Under the pieces are notes generated by a model. The model saw nothing but the letters and a program-made list of their open reading frames with translations, did not search any database and was not told the DNA's origin. DNA of 64,000 nt, taken from contig NZ_CP012836.1 of assembly GCF_001593605.1 (NCBI RefSeq), positions 3,228,501 through 3,292,500 on the forward strand, written 5' to 3'. The DNA is from Algoriphagus sanaruensis. GTDB taxonomy: Bacteria; Bacteroidota; Bacteroidia; Cytophagales; Cyclobacteriaceae. Positions 17,022 to 26,741 of the stretch are shown here, one piece after another. Both the position numbers and the translations under genes were made by a program. Position 1 is the first letter of the stretch, and each line of letters opens with the position of its first letter.

Positions 17022-18065
17022 ATGAAACTAATCGCTGGAATTACATTTTTTCTTTCACTTTGCCTTTTTGGAAGTGTCTATATATCGCCAGAGATTTTTC
17101 CCTACGCGGGGCTTCTTCCATTTTTGATTCCTGCAGTGATTATTGTTAACATTTTTCTCTTGGGAGTTTTGCTTTTAGCTTGGCGAAGAGCGGCACTTTT
17201 TCCCTTAATTGCTCTGTTGATCGGTTATAAATTTTTGAGCATAACCTTTCAATTCAATCCAAAAACTACTGAAAATGAAGGGCTGAAAGTATTGACTTAC
17301 AATGCCCACTTATTTGACTACAAACGAAAGACCACAGGATCTTTTGACACCAATGTTTTCTCTTGGCTTTCAGATCATCCAGCGGATATCAAAGTTTTTC
17401 AAGAGTTTTATCAAGACCCTACTTCTGCGGGTAGAAACGCAATCCGAATTCTTTCCCAAGAAGGAAAAAATGACTACTTCTATCATGTAGTGGATGGGAA
17501 GCCTCAAAAGAGATCTTACGGAATGGCCATTTTTTCAAAATACCCTATCATCAATAAAGGAGTGGTTTTTGACACCAGGCATAGTAATGGGGCAATTTTT
17601 GCAGACATTACAGTAGGAAATGATACGCTGAGAATCTACAATGTCCACCTTCAATCGATGGCCATACCTGCCGAATCCTTGGATAATTACGAGGAGGTCA
17701 AAGAAGTCTACAGACAAACTTTGGGAAAACTTCATCGGGGAAGTTTAGCTCGAGCACAACAGCTTTCTATCCTATTTGAGCATCTCAGCAATAGCCCTCA
17801 TCGAGTTATTTTTATGGGGGATTTAAATGAATTGCCGTATTCCTATGCCTATTTTAAGTTGAGTGAGAAACTCAAAAATGCCTTTGAAGTAGCCGGAAGA
17901 GGATTTGGATTTACCTACAATCGAGTCCTATTCTTTCTCAGAATCGACCATATTTTTTCAACCCCAAGCCTAATTCCCACTCAATTTAACACTCACCGAG
18001 AGGTGGATTATTCAGACCATTACCCTGTTTCAGCTACTTTTCGTTGGGATGGGATGGAGCTTTGA
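17022..18065 (+). CDS. Membrane-anchored endonuclease/exonuclease/phosphatase (EEP) family protein
   Basis: A 347-residue protein with three N-terminal membrane helices (about 1-20, 28-50, 55-72), then an EEP catalytic domain. Catalytic motifs are visible: LTYNAHLFDY (Asn), FQEFYQ (metal Glu), GDLNELPYSY (Asp-Asn), RIDHIF and DYSDHYPVSATF (Asp-His). Relatives cleave phosphodiesters in DNA, lipids or nucleotides; with a membrane anchor, phospholipid or periplasmic nucleotide substrates are possible but unproven. Its last 32 bp overlap tail-to-tail with the MMPL transporter gene. Confidence 0.86.
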   Translation: MKLIAGITFFLSLCLFGSVYISPEIFPYAGLLPFLIPAVIIVNIFLLGVLLLAWRRAALFPLIALLIGYKFLSITFQFNPKTTENEGLKVLTYNAHLFDYKRKTTGSFDTNVFSWLSDHPADIKVFQEFYQDPTSAGRNAIRILSQEGKNDYFYHVVDGKPQKRSYGMAIFSKYPIINKGVVFDTRHSNGAIFADITVGNDTLRIYNVHLQSMAIPAESLDNYEEVKEVYRQTLGKLHRGSLARAQQLSILFEHLSNSPHRVIFMGDLNELPYSYAYFKLSEKLKNAFEVAGRGFGFTYNRVLFFLRIDHIFSTPSLIPTQFNTHREVDYSDHYPVSATFRWDGMEL

Positions 18066-20307
18066 TTTTTCCCAAATACCGCCCAAGAGGAAAAAGAAGG
18101 ACGGGTAATAAAAGTAAATCTGCCAATAAGGCAAATATCAGCGAACAACTAATCAACAAACCTGTAAAATGGGTAACTCCAAATTGACTGAAAATCAATA
18201 GCCCAAATCCTGAGACCAAACAAACGGTGGTCAAAATCATGGCTTTACCTGCTTCCATAAATGTTCGTTTGACCGCATAGTGAAAGCTTTTCCCCTTCCT
18301 AAGTTCCAGATGGAGTTTGGACATAAAATGAATCGTATCATCCACAGCAATCCCAAACGCAACTGTAAAAAGAATCGCTGTAGTCAACTTTAACTCAATC
18401 CCCATTATCCACATCAATCCAAACATCCAAACCAAGGGAATGACATTGGGAATCAATAGAACCAAAGCCATTTTCCAAGATTTAAAGAGTACACCTGCGA
18501 TTAATCCAACTAGTACAAAAGCTAACCCGAGTCCTTTGATCATTTGAATTGATACCGATTCATGGCCTCGATCAATCAAGTAGGCAGTACCTGACCAGCG
18601 AACTTTGAGAAGGTTTGGGTTAATTTCTTTAGCTACAAAAGCCAAAAATTCTTGTCGAATTTCCCCCATTTTCAAGCTTCCAAAATCAGGCGCTCGCCCA
18701 CTGATTCGTCCGGATTGAAGATCTTCTGAAAGTACTTTTGGTTGTTGAAAATCCAAGGCAGAAGTGAAGTAACTACGCATTCTTAAATATTGTCCTTGGG
18801 AAGGTGTTCGAAACCCTTTAGGATTTCCTTGATTTTGTGCTTGGTTGAGGATTTTCACAAAGCCCAAGGGAGAAACAAAATCCCCTCCCCCAATTAATTC
18901 ACTGAGCTTTTTTTCGACTTTTTCGATTTCCAAAAGAACTTTAAAATCCAATAAATTGGTTGCTGATGTTCCTTTCTCTAGATATAACTCCAAGGGATTA
19001 GACCCTCCAAAATGTTGGTCGAAATAGGCAAAATCCTGTTGAATCGGATGATTTAAAGGGAGATTATCTAAGAGAAATCCATTGATTTGAACCTTGGATC
19101 CTAGAAATATCCCTGCTAAAGAAAGAATCAAAAAAGAAAAAGCTATTGGTTTTCTGTGTTGTATAATTTCCTGAAAACCAATCCGTAACTGAAGGTCTGT
19201 CTTTGAAATTACGGCATTTCTTGGAGAAGAAATGGAAAAGAGATACAACAAACCTGGAGTTAAAACCACCAGTGCCAAATACATTACAATAACCCCTAAT
19301 CCAGTCCAGAGCCCAAAAGATTTCAAAGCCGGAATGGAAGTGAAATAAAGGGAGAGAAATCCAAGGGAAGTGGTGAAGATGGTTAAGCCTACCGGTAAAT
19401 TCAATTCTCGAAACGTCAATTGAATCGCCTCGGCTTTAGAATATCCTTCTTTTAAGGACTTGATTAGAAAAGTGAAATAATGAATAAGAGCACTTAATCC
19501 CACAATCAGAAAAATAGTTGGCTGCATGACCGACATGATATCTAAGGATTTGCCGGCCATTAAAATCAAGCCAAAAGACCATAAAATCCCGATTAACAAA
19601 ACCACTATTGGAACGATAATCCCCCAAGCTTTTCTGTAAATAAAAATCAGCAAAAGGAGCATCAGAGCCAGTGAACAACCCAAAAACAGTCCAAATTCCT
19701 GTTGCATCAAATCCACAAAATCTCCTTGAGTTTGTATTTTCCCAGCAACAGCCAAAGGATGGATTCCTGCTTTTAAACAGATCTTCCTAATTTCATCATA
19801 AAGGTCGTCTCCCTCTTCCTTGCTTAAATCAGGATTATTTTGAACCAAAAAAAGAAAACTACTTCCATCTTTAGCAATCAAAGAACCATAGAATTGTGAT
19901 AGCCTTTCTTTAGATCTAATCAGTCTTTCTCCAGTTGTCCAATCAAGAACAGGGTAATATTGAATTCCAAAAGTAGAAACAAGAGGAAGCTCCAAGTCAA
20001 AAACTGAAATGAGGGTATCGACTCCACTTAAAGATCCAAGGGACTCAGCAAGTCGGTCTGCCTGAGAAAGAAAATTCAAGTCGAATAAATCCCCGTTTGG
20101 GTTACCTATAGCCAGCAAAAGATAGTCATTATCGCTACCAAAGGACTTTTCATAAACCTCTTGGTAAAAACCCAAATCCTCATCATCCTGCGGAAAAAAA
20201 TGTTCGAAATCATAATTGAAACTTACTGAAGGCCTAAAAATCAGAAGTAACAGGGTCAAACCTAGCCCTAAACCAAGTGTCAAAAATGAATAGGACCGGT
20301 GGGACAT
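18034..20307 (-). CDS. MMPL/RND superfamily transporter
   Basis: A 757-residue inner-membrane exporter with duplicated halves: one N-terminal helix, a large periplasmic loop (about 35-205), a five-helix block (about 210-360), a second loop (about 400-575), and a second five-helix block. The conserved signature AFGIAVDDTIHFMSKL lies in the second block. Relatives (MMPL, HpnN-like, YdfJ-like) export lipids or hydrophobic molecules using the proton gradient. No adaptor or outer-membrane partner gene is adjacent. It converges on, and overlaps by 32 bp, the EEP gene. Confidence 0.86.
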   Translation of the reverse strand: MSHRSYSFLTLGLGLGLTLLLLIFRPSVSFNYDFEHFFPQDDEDLGFYQEVYEKSFGSDNDYLLLAIGNPNGDLFDLNFLSQADRLAESLGSLSGVDTLISVFDLELPLVSTFGIQYYPVLDWTTGERLIRSKERLSQFYGSLIAKDGSSFLFLVQNNPDLSKEEGDDLYDEIRKICLKAGIHPLAVAGKIQTQGDFVDLMQQEFGLFLGCSLALMLLLLIFIYRKAWGIIVPIVVLLIGILWSFGLILMAGKSLDIMSVMQPTIFLIVGLSALIHYFTFLIKSLKEGYSKAEAIQLTFRELNLPVGLTIFTTSLGFLSLYFTSIPALKSFGLWTGLGVIVMYLALVVLTPGLLYLFSISSPRNAVISKTDLQLRIGFQEIIQHRKPIAFSFLILSLAGIFLGSKVQINGFLLDNLPLNHPIQQDFAYFDQHFGGSNPLELYLEKGTSATNLLDFKVLLEIEKVEKKLSELIGGGDFVSPLGFVKILNQAQNQGNPKGFRTPSQGQYLRMRSYFTSALDFQQPKVLSEDLQSGRISGRAPDFGSLKMGEIRQEFLAFVAKEINPNLLKVRWSGTAYLIDRGHESVSIQMIKGLGLAFVLVGLIAGVLFKSWKMALVLLIPNVIPLVWMFGLMWIMGIELKLTTAILFTVAFGIAVDDTIHFMSKLHLELRKGKSFHYAVKRTFMEAGKAMILTTVCLVSGFGLLIFSQFGVTHFTGLLISCSLIFALLADLLLLPVLLFPLGRYLGKIKAPSHPNEK

Positions 20308-20397
20308 AGATCGAATTTCTTGAGTTGTATTTCAAGTTTTGAATTAACTTTTAAAAGATCAAAGGAGAAAAGAATGTTTTTAATTTCTTCGATTCCT

Positions 20398-20405
20398 TAA
20401 CTTGC
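20398..20405 (+). promoter_or_regulatory. Possible -7 box for thyA
   Basis: TAACTTGC resembles TAnnTTTG with mismatches, 23 bp before the thyA ATG, with a T-rich block about 16 nt further upstream. Weak match. Confidence 0.25.
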
Positions 20406-20428
20406 CATCCGAGTAAATCAACCATACT

Positions 20429-21223
20429 ATGCAGCAATATCACGACTTGATGAAGCGAATTCTCGCAGAAGGAGTTAAGAAAACAGATCGAACAGGAACA
20501 GGCACAATTTCGATTTTTGGACATCAAATGCGATTCAATTTGGCAGATGGATTTCCAGTAGTGACCACCAAAAAACTCCATTTGAGATCGATTATTATTG
20601 AGTTGCTGTGGTTTTTGAAAGGTGATAGCAACATTAAATGGCTCAAGGAAAACGGGGTGTCAATTTGGGATGAATGGGCAGATGAAAATGGAGACCTTGG
20701 TCCTGTGTATGGCTATCAGTGGAGACATTGGCCTGACGGAAAAGGTGGAGAAATCGATCAAATCAAAAACCTGATTCATCAGATTAAAACAAAACCTGAC
20801 AGTCGTAGACACATCGTCAGTGCATGGAATGTAGCAGATGTTGATCACATGGCTTTACCACCTTGCCATACAATATTCCAGTTTTATGTCGCCGATGGTA
20901 AACTCTCCTGTCAATTGTATCAGCGAAGCGCGGATGTTTTCTTAGGCGTTCCATTTAACATTGCTTCCTATGCTTTATTTACCATGATGGTAGCCCAAGT
21001 TTGCGATTTAGAACCAGGTGAATTTATTCACACATTTGGTGACGCTCATCTTTATTTAAATCACCTAGAACAGACTGAATTACAACTTAGTAGGGAAATC
21101 CGCCCGCTCCCAACCATGAAAATCAATCCTGCGGTTAAAGATATTTTTGAATTTAACTATGAAGACTTTGAATTAGTAAACTATGATCCACACCCCCATA
21201 TCAAAGCCCCTGTAGCTGTTTAG
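20429..21223 (+). CDS. thyA: Thymidylate synthase
   Basis: Methylates dUMP to dTMP using methylene-tetrahydrofolate. At 264 residues it has the same length as the E. coli enzyme, and the catalytic cysteine falls at position 146 in [12 protein letters not shown]. The folate/dUMP-binding elements [46 protein letters not shown] and [12 protein letters not shown] are all intact. It is followed by a strong bidirectional terminator. No dihydrofolate reductase gene follows within the window. Confidence 0.98.
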   Translation: MQQYHDLMKRILAEGVKKTDRTGTGTISIFGHQMRFNLADGFPVVTTKKLHLRSIIIELLWFLKGDSNIKWLKENGVSIWDEWADENGDLGPVYGYQWRHWPDGKGGEIDQIKNLIHQIKTKPDSRRHIVSAWNVADVDHMALPPCHTIFQFYVADGKLSCQLYQRSADVFLGVPFNIASYALFTMMVAQVCDLEPGEFIHTFGDAHLYLNHLEQTELQLSREIRPLPTMKINPAVKDIFEFNYEDFELVNYDPHPHIKAPVAV

Positions 21224-21232
21224 TCAAATCAA

Positions 21233-21265
21233 AAAAGCCCCGAACTATTCAAATTCGGGGCTTTT
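21233..21265. terminator. Bidirectional terminator between thyA and the S9 peptidase gene
   Basis: A 12-bp perfect stem (AAAAGCCCCGAA / TTCGGGGCTTTT) with a nine-base loop. It has U-tract potential on both strands and sits between two convergent stop codons (21223 and 21269). Confidence 0.9.
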
Positions 21266-21268
21266 CAT

Positions 21269-24100
21269 TTAGTTTTCTAACTCATATTTGAGTGTCCTTC
21301 CTTTTTCAACTGCCGGGAGACCCTCCGTCATCCAAAGAGGCGCTGGAGCACCTTTCAGATAATGATCAAAGAACTGACTTAATCTGATGGATAAATCTTT
21401 GGCATTCTTTCGTTGAGTAAGATTATGATCTTCGCCATTGTATTGAAGCAACCATGCTGGCTTATTCAATCTTTTTAAGGCCATAAACATCTCTATACCC
21501 TGATACCAAGGCACAGCGCCATCAGCATCATTATGCATGATTAAAACAGGAGTTTGAACTCGATCCATAGTAAACAAGGGAGAATTTTCCAGATAATAAA
21601 GTGGCTTTTCCCACAAGGTCCCCCCTATTCTGGATTGAGTCTGCTCGTATTGAAACATTCTACTCATCCCTGTCCCCCATCGAATACCTCCATAGGCAGA
21701 AGTCATATTTACAACTGGAGCACCAGCCCCAGCAGCTTTAAACATATTCGTTCTTGTAATCAGATAAGCTACCTGATATCCTCCCCAGCTTTGACCCTGA
21801 ATCGCCATATTTTCAGTATCTACACCTCCTTTTGCAATTACTGCCTGAACCCCTGGAATGATACAATCATAGGCGCTAGGTCCTGGTAATCCAAGATCAT
21901 ATTTGATATCAGGGACAAATACTAAGTAATCATTGCTTACAAAGTAAGGTATGTTAATGGTCGATCGACTAGGAGCTGGAGCTCGATAATTGTGGAAAGT
22001 GTCGCTGCTTCGCTCGTAAAAATAGACCATCATTGGATACTTCTTTTCAGGATCAAAATTTTCAGGCTTGAAAAGAAGCCCCTGTAAAGGAGTCCCATCA
22101 TTCGTTAAGTAAGAAACTAATTCCGCACTTCCCCATTTGATCTCAGATTGCTGAGGATTTAGATGGGAGGCCTTCGAGAGTGATTTGAAACTTAAGTCCG
22201 AAATAAACAGATCAGGATTTTCCTGATAGGTAGACCGACGAACCAAAACCTGTTTACTTTCCTTCGCTTTTATCAAGCCAAAATACCGATGAGCGGAAAG
22301 AATCAACTTTTTGGGAATCTGATTTCCATTGTAGCTCGTGCTGTAAAAACCACTTTCCTTCGTCTCTTCATTAAACGCTGATAGAATCAATTCTTCATTC
22401 GGGTCGATGGAGGTTTCATCGGGCTTTAAACTTTCCCTCCTGAAGGTTAGGTGATCTTTTCGTCCTATTCCCATAGTAAGGTTAACAGCTGCAGCAGGAT
22501 TCTTTGGATCGATTTTCCAAATATCATATCGATCATTAATAAGAATGGCTGCATCATCTTCTAACCAACCTTCAGCCCCATAGCTTCCGGGTAAGGACGG
22601 AGAATCATGAAGCTCATCGTGAAAATAGACTGGAAGATTTTTAGTCAGATTAATTTTGGTATTAGACGGAATGTCAGTTGCTACCCAAGAACTATCCCTT
22701 GAATCATACCAATAAGCATACTTCCCTGATGGAGAGAGTCTGGGTGTTCCAGAGACATTTTTTTCTATCAGTGTTTTTGTACCTGATTTGAAATCTACCA
22801 AATATAGATCTCGACCAATTTGAATATCCCAACTGTAATTGCGCCTGTAAGGTGAATCAGTCCAAGCCAAAGCAAAGTCTTTGGTGATTTTATTTTCCAA
22901 TGCTACATCTTCTATTTCTGGAGTACCAAGCTGGGCAATCGAAAAATCCCGAAGATCAATCGTCGTTAAATACGTCTTTCTCTCCTCACTTGCCTTATTT
23001 ATTAACTGCATAGGCTGTATTTCAGCATCTTGCCAGCCCCAGATATCCAAACTGACTCTTTCCTCCTCCAAAATTGTCGTATCGGATTCGTAAGCAAAAT
23101 CTTTGTAATCTGGAGCTATTCCAAAAAATAGTCGTGATTCATCCTCCGAAAATCGCAAACCTCGATCAGGACTAATTCGGTAATTAGATAAACCAAGGCT
23201 AGACTTATTAATTTGAGTTGAAAAGGCGCCTTTGGAAATAGTATATATATATAAGGTGTGCTCCGGTTTCTTTGCCTTCAAGGAATCATCTGTTGAAATG
23301 AATGCCAGGGTTGAGGATTGAGGTGAAAATGTCACATTGGAATAAGTGGTCATTTTCTCATGGACCAGTTGACTTTCCCCGCTCGAAAGACTCAATAGAT
23401 AAACCGCAGCATTGTCCTCTTTTTCTTCTTCTGCTAAGGTATACTGTAGAAAATCCCCATTGGGAGAAAAACTATACGATTTAACACGATCAAACTCCCA
23501 AGATTTCACCCCATCCAAAGACCGGACTAGTAGTCTGGTGCCATCTGTTTTCTTTGGCTTTTCAACCTTCGCAAGAGAGTCAACTGAGGATTTTACTGAA
23601 TCTTTGGCTACTTCTTTCTTTGAAGTTTCTTTTTCAAATAAAATCGCTAGCCAATTTCCCTTTTCCGCTGGCATTGCATAGGACTTTACACGGGCTAATT
23701 TTTCAATTTTGCCTGAAGAAAGACTCAGAATAAACAAACTGTCTTTGGGCAAATCGTCCCCTTTTTTCTTTTTCAATTTTAAGACCCTGACAGAATCCTT
23801 TTGGGGAGAAATTTTTCCAATAGCATATAAATCGTCGTGCGAAAAAAGGAAACCTGTTCCCCTTGAAATGATCACTTTTTGACTCGGGTTTTTTATAGGA
23901 AAAATTTCCACCCTTCCGTCACCTTCTTGAGGATTAATCTGGTAACCCGCGTATTGACCATTTTTGGTAATTTTTTCAGAGGTGAGGCTTTCCCATTGAT
24001 CATAATCATTGTGGGTTAGGGAGCGTTTTTGTTGCGCAAACGTCGCGGGAATAAAAAACAAAACCCCTATTACCCAAGCCCACTTTTTCAAATTTTGCAT
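21269..24100 (-). CDS. Secreted S9 family prolyl-oligopeptidase-like peptidase
   Basis: A 943-residue serine peptidase with signal peptide (KKWAWVIGVLFFIPATFAQQ), a long beta-propeller region (about 30-650) and a C-terminal alpha/beta hydrolase domain. The catalytic triad is visible: Ser in IQGQSWGGYQ, Asp in HNDADGAVPWYQG, His in NGEDHNL. A Lys/Ser/Val-rich insert near 150-180 interrupts the propeller and is probably a surface loop. It lies 16 bp downstream of the M14 carboxypeptidase gene, so both peptidases are likely produced together for extracellular or periplasmic peptide use. Confidence 0.9.
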   Translation of the reverse strand: MQNLKKWAWVIGVLFFIPATFAQQKRSLTHNDYDQWESLTSEKITKNGQYAGYQINPQEGDGRVEIFPIKNPSQKVIISRGTGFLFSHDDLYAIGKISPQKDSVRVLKLKKKKGDDLPKDSLFILSLSSGKIEKLARVKSYAMPAEKGNWLAILFEKETSKKEVAKDSVKSSVDSLAKVEKPKKTDGTRLLVRSLDGVKSWEFDRVKSYSFSPNGDFLQYTLAEEEKEDNAAVYLLSLSSGESQLVHEKMTTYSNVTFSPQSSTLAFISTDDSLKAKKPEHTLYIYTISKGAFSTQINKSSLGLSNYRISPDRGLRFSEDESRLFFGIAPDYKDFAYESDTTILEEERVSLDIWGWQDAEIQPMQLINKASEERKTYLTTIDLRDFSIAQLGTPEIEDVALENKITKDFALAWTDSPYRRNYSWDIQIGRDLYLVDFKSGTKTLIEKNVSGTPRLSPSGKYAYWYDSRDSSWVATDIPSNTKINLTKNLPVYFHDELHDSPSLPGSYGAEGWLEDDAAILINDRYDIWKIDPKNPAAAVNLTMGIGRKDHLTFRRESLKPDETSIDPNEELILSAFNEETKESGFYSTSYNGNQIPKKLILSAHRYFGLIKAKESKQVLVRRSTYQENPDLFISDLSFKSLSKASHLNPQQSEIKWGSAELVSYLTNDGTPLQGLLFKPENFDPEKKYPMMVYFYERSSDTFHNYRAPAPSRSTINIPYFVSNDYLVFVPDIKYDLGLPGPSAYDCIIPGVQAVIAKGGVDTENMAIQGQSWGGYQVAYLITRTNMFKAAGAGAPVVNMTSAYGGIRWGTGMSRMFQYEQTQSRIGGTLWEKPLYYLENSPLFTMDRVQTPVLIMHNDADGAVPWYQGIEMFMALKRLNKPAWLLQYNGEDHNLTQRKNAKDLSIRLSQFFDHYLKGAPAPLWMTEGLPAVEKGRTLKYELEN

Positions 24101-24116
24101 ACTTCTACCTTACTTA

Positions 24117-26033
24117 TTAATCAAGCGTAAATTCCTTTTCAAAATATCCTCCACGGGTGGAAGAGAGTTTAATTTTACCCTTTACCGATTCTACCCCATT
24201 TAATTGGACTCTAAATGTTGCAGTCTTCGTTTCGCCCACTCCTGTATAACCGGCATAAATGGTCTTATCATATAATGAAGGAGAAATGATTTTAACTTTT
24301 GCCTCCTCATAACCTTTGGTTAGCTCTTTTTCGAAATCGAGTGATACTCGATCCTCTTGAACAATTTTCACCAGTTTAGCTTGTTCCAAGGCTACAGGAA
24401 GTTGACCGGAATTGACCCATTTGATGGTTATTTCAAATTCCCCACCACTTAGCTTTTTAACATTCAAATCTGCAATTGTTAACTGAGGAAGTCGCTTTGC
24501 CATGGCTAGGTTAAACAAAGCCTGCTTTTTCGCCCAATCTTCAAGTTGCCAAGGAGGGCCATTTTGTCCAAAAAATTTAGGGTGAAAGCCACCTAGTTCA
24601 ACTTCACCCAATATTGGGTGATTGAATTTAGTCCATGGTTTAAATCCTTTGCCTCCGTTTTCCTCATCATCCCACATGAGACCGTCGTAATCGTCGTAAA
24701 TCCCATCTCCATCATAATCCTTCATCGCTCCATTATTCCACAATTCATCACCATACCAAATGCTACCATAGTAGAAATAACCAAAATCAGGACCATGACC
24801 GAATAAGGGTTCAGGTTTTAAAGGATCACCAGTCATTGAATTCACCTTATATCGAGTAGCATAGGTTTCATAAACATCACCTGCCCAAGGATAAGCAGTG
24901 TAAGACAATCCCAACTGATCCATTTCTTTGTAAATCTCCAAATCTTGAGGATACATTCTTTCTTCCGCTTTGGAAGTTGAAGGTGGTCTTAAATGCATAG
25001 GAACTCGGGTATCCATCGAATTTACTACCGAGATATTGGGATGACTAAGCACCCATAATGCAGTAGACCGAGTTTCAACTTCACTTAATGGATATTCTCC
25101 AGCGCCGAATTGAGTATATCCCCGACCTGTCAAATCACCTCCCGAATTAGGTCTCCAGTTTTCTGGGTAGTTTCGATGTAAATCCAATCCTCCAACCCCA
25201 TCCTCATTATAGGATCCGTCCCCATCATTGTCAATTCCTTCTGTGTACATTAAATAATCCCCTTTTCCAGGGAAGGTACGCTTCATCAATCTACCCTTGG
25301 GATCTTTGGTGTCTATTATAAAATTTGCCTTTTCTTTTTCATCAGCAGTAACTGCCTTCTTTCTCATTTGGTAAATTATACCATCTCCATCTAAATCTTC
25401 CTCTGGATCTTCATCAATAAGACCATCTCGATCTGTATCATTTGGCTTAACAGTACTTCGATTACGCTGTTCAGTAAACAAATACATATTTGAACCATCT
25501 GGATTATTCTGAGGTCTGAGATAAATGGCTTTTGAATCAATCAAAGCCGTTATTTCAGGATCTTTGTTATAATTCTCCAATAGGAATTGGGTCAACCAAA
25601 GAATCGACTCACTTGAAGTAATCTCACCCGAATGTCTACCGCCTTCAAAGTACGCCGCTGGCTTATTGGTATCTTTTCCTGTTTTTTTGTTGGTTATAGT
25701 CATTTGATAAATAGGTCTTCCTTCAAATGAATAATCAATAACATATAAATCCACAATCTCAGGATATTGCTCTGCCCATTTTTCGTACCAATGGTACATG
25801 ACATCAACGGTATGATACTTATCAAAAGTTAACCTTTCTGAGGGAGCATATTCAACCTCAGGGAAATGGATTTTTTTAAAAAAGGAAGGACCATGCCTTT
25901 GCCCTGATACCGTATAAAATTTTGATTCTGTATTTTTTTCTGGGAAAAGCCTTTCCTTATGGAAATCTTTTACTTGAGCGCTGACAGATAAAGACGCGCA
26001 AAACACGAAAATTACAAAGAGAAACTTATACAT
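24117..26033 (-). CDS. Secreted M14 zinc carboxypeptidase with Asp-rich calcium-binding-like insertions
   Basis: A 638-residue protein with signal peptide MYKFLFVIFVFCASLSVSAQ. The M14 catalytic core shows the zinc-binding HxxE in GGRHSGEITSSES and the substrate-anchoring GLDLHRNYPENW (variant of the usual DLNRNF). Several D-x-D-x-D-G segments interrupt the core: DTDRDGLIDEDPEEDLDGDG, GIDNDGDGSYNEDGVGG and DYDGDGIYDDYDG. They resemble thrombospondin-type-3/EF-hand-like calcium loops. The C-terminal domain (about 510-638) looks like a beta-sandwich. First gene of an operon with the S9 peptidase. Function: trimming C-terminal residues from peptides outside the cytoplasm. Confidence 0.88.
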   Translation of the reverse strand: MYKFLFVIFVFCASLSVSAQVKDFHKERLFPEKNTESKFYTVSGQRHGPSFFKKIHFPEVEYAPSERLTFDKYHTVDVMYHWYEKWAEQYPEIVDLYVIDYSFEGRPIYQMTITNKKTGKDTNKPAAYFEGGRHSGEITSSESILWLTQFLLENYNKDPEITALIDSKAIYLRPQNNPDGSNMYLFTEQRNRSTVKPNDTDRDGLIDEDPEEDLDGDGIIYQMRKKAVTADEKEKANFIIDTKDPKGRLMKRTFPGKGDYLMYTEGIDNDGDGSYNEDGVGGLDLHRNYPENWRPNSGGDLTGRGYTQFGAGEYPLSEVETRSTALWVLSHPNISVVNSMDTRVPMHLRPPSTSKAEERMYPQDLEIYKEMDQLGLSYTAYPWAGDVYETYATRYKVNSMTGDPLKPEPLFGHGPDFGYFYYGSIWYGDELWNNGAMKDYDGDGIYDDYDGLMWDDEENGGKGFKPWTKFNHPILGEVELGGFHPKFFGQNGPPWQLEDWAKKQALFNLAMAKRLPQLTIADLNVKKLSGGEFEITIKWVNSGQLPVALEQAKLVKIVQEDRVSLDFEKELTKGYEEAKVKIISPSLYDKTIYAGYTGVGETKTATFRVQLNGVESVKGKIKLSSTRGGYFEKEFTLD

Positions 26034-26091
26034 GAATTTGAAGGTTGGTTGCCTAAATTTAAAAATGAAGGATGTGGCTTGGCAACCGCTT

Positions 26092-26115
26092 AAAAAAAAA
26101 GACCGAAACCGGTCT
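26092..26115 (-). terminator. Terminator of the small secreted protein gene
   Basis: Stem AGACCG / CGGTCT with an AAAC loop (26100-26115) followed on the minus strand by nine T. It begins 1 bp after the stop of the 26117-26536 gene. Confidence 0.8.
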
Positions 26116-26116
26116 C

Positions 26117-26536
26117 TTATTTTTGAATTATAACTTCGAGTTTTTCAGGTTTGAAGTTTGATGCTCCCAAAACAGGCTGAAAATCGGGCAATTGTCTGAT
26201 TACAAAATCTAATCTTTCTTTTAAACCTTTATCTGCTTCATTCAACAATTCAAATCCTACGATTCTTCCGAAAGAATTAACCTCCAATACAAAGTTAACT
26301 TTTTCAATGGTTTGACTCTTTTTAGTTCTGAAAATGAAGGAAGAATAAGAATCAATGAGTTTTAAAAAATCCTCAGATGCTTTCCAACTAGAGGATAAAT
26401 CTTCTGAATTCTCAGCTTCAAAAGCCCTGATTACTAAGTTATCATCTTTCAGTATTTCATTACCATAAACAGGCATTGAAATCCCGGAGAGGATGATAAG
26501 AATTGCTGAAGCGATATGTATGAAATGCTTTTTCAT
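26117..26536 (-). CDS. Small exported protein of unknown function
   Basis: A 139-residue protein with a signal peptide (MKKHFIHIASAILIILSGIS, cleavage likely near VYGNE). The mature part ends in a segment (FGRIVGFELLNEADKGLKER... then LPDFQPVLGASN) that resembles the TonB-C-like or PF03544-adjacent small domains in which an output variable is compared, but I cannot assign it firmly. ATG at 26536 is supported by a near-perfect promoter at 26549-26579, just upstream; ATGs further upstream would read through a terminator hairpin. Monocistronic, with its own promoter and terminator. Confidence 0.65.
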   Translation of the reverse strand: MKKHFIHIASAILIILSGISMPVYGNEILKDDNLVIRAFEAENSEDLSSSWKASEDFLKLIDSYSSFIFRTKKSQTIEKVNFVLEVNSFGRIVGFELLNEADKGLKERLDFVIRQLPDFQPVLGASNFKPEKLEVIIQK

Positions 26537-26548
26537 GGCTTTGATATC

Positions 26549-26579
26549 CAAAAATACATCTAAAAATATCTTGTGCAAA
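26549..26579 (-). promoter_or_regulatory. Consensus Bacteroidota promoter for the small exported protein
   Basis: Minus strand TTTG (26576-26579), 19-nt spacer, then TATTTTTG (26549-26556), an exact TAnnTTTG. The predicted start site near 26542 is only about 6 nt before the ATG at 26536, so the mRNA would be almost leaderless. Confidence 0.65.
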
Positions 26580-26636
26580 GAAAAATGCATTTTATTTCTG
26601 AAAATCTGGACATTAAATTTCGAAAAGGATGAAAAC

Positions 26637-26661
26637 AAAAAAGTCTTGCCAGAAGCAAGAC
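26637..26661 (-). terminator. Orphan terminator hairpin on the minus strand
   Basis: A 7-bp stem GTCTTGC / GCAAGAC (26643-26661), followed on the minus strand by TTTTTTG. The only gene-like element upstream on that strand is a 24-codon frame (26667-26741), so the hairpin implies a short transcript ending here. Confidence 0.7.
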
Positions 26662-26666
26662 CCTTT

Positions 26667-26741
26667 TCAGAATATAAACCCAAATATAACTTTAGAGATT
26701 AAAAGTTTTTCTTGTAATAAGTCAAATATTCGGCTAATCAT
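26667..26741 (-). other. 24-codon open frame in a possible short transcription unit (small protein or sRNA)
   Basis: On the minus strand ATG at 26741 opens a frame of 24 codons (MISRIFDLLQEK, then a hydrophobic tail ending IFGFIF), with a TGA 6 bp before the terminator at 26661. A promoter-like TTTG (26812-26815) and an imperfect AAAGTTTG (26781-26788) lie upstream. Together they would give a transcript of about 130 nt. The peptide is amphipathic to hydrophobic, but at this length chance is a real alternative. I cannot decide between small protein, regulatory RNA and background. Confidence 0.3.

Noticed and set aside
26537..26683. Longer start for the small exported protein
   Set aside because: The extra residues would be encoded across a terminator hairpin and upstream of a near-perfect promoter; the ATG at 26536 begins a clean signal peptide.
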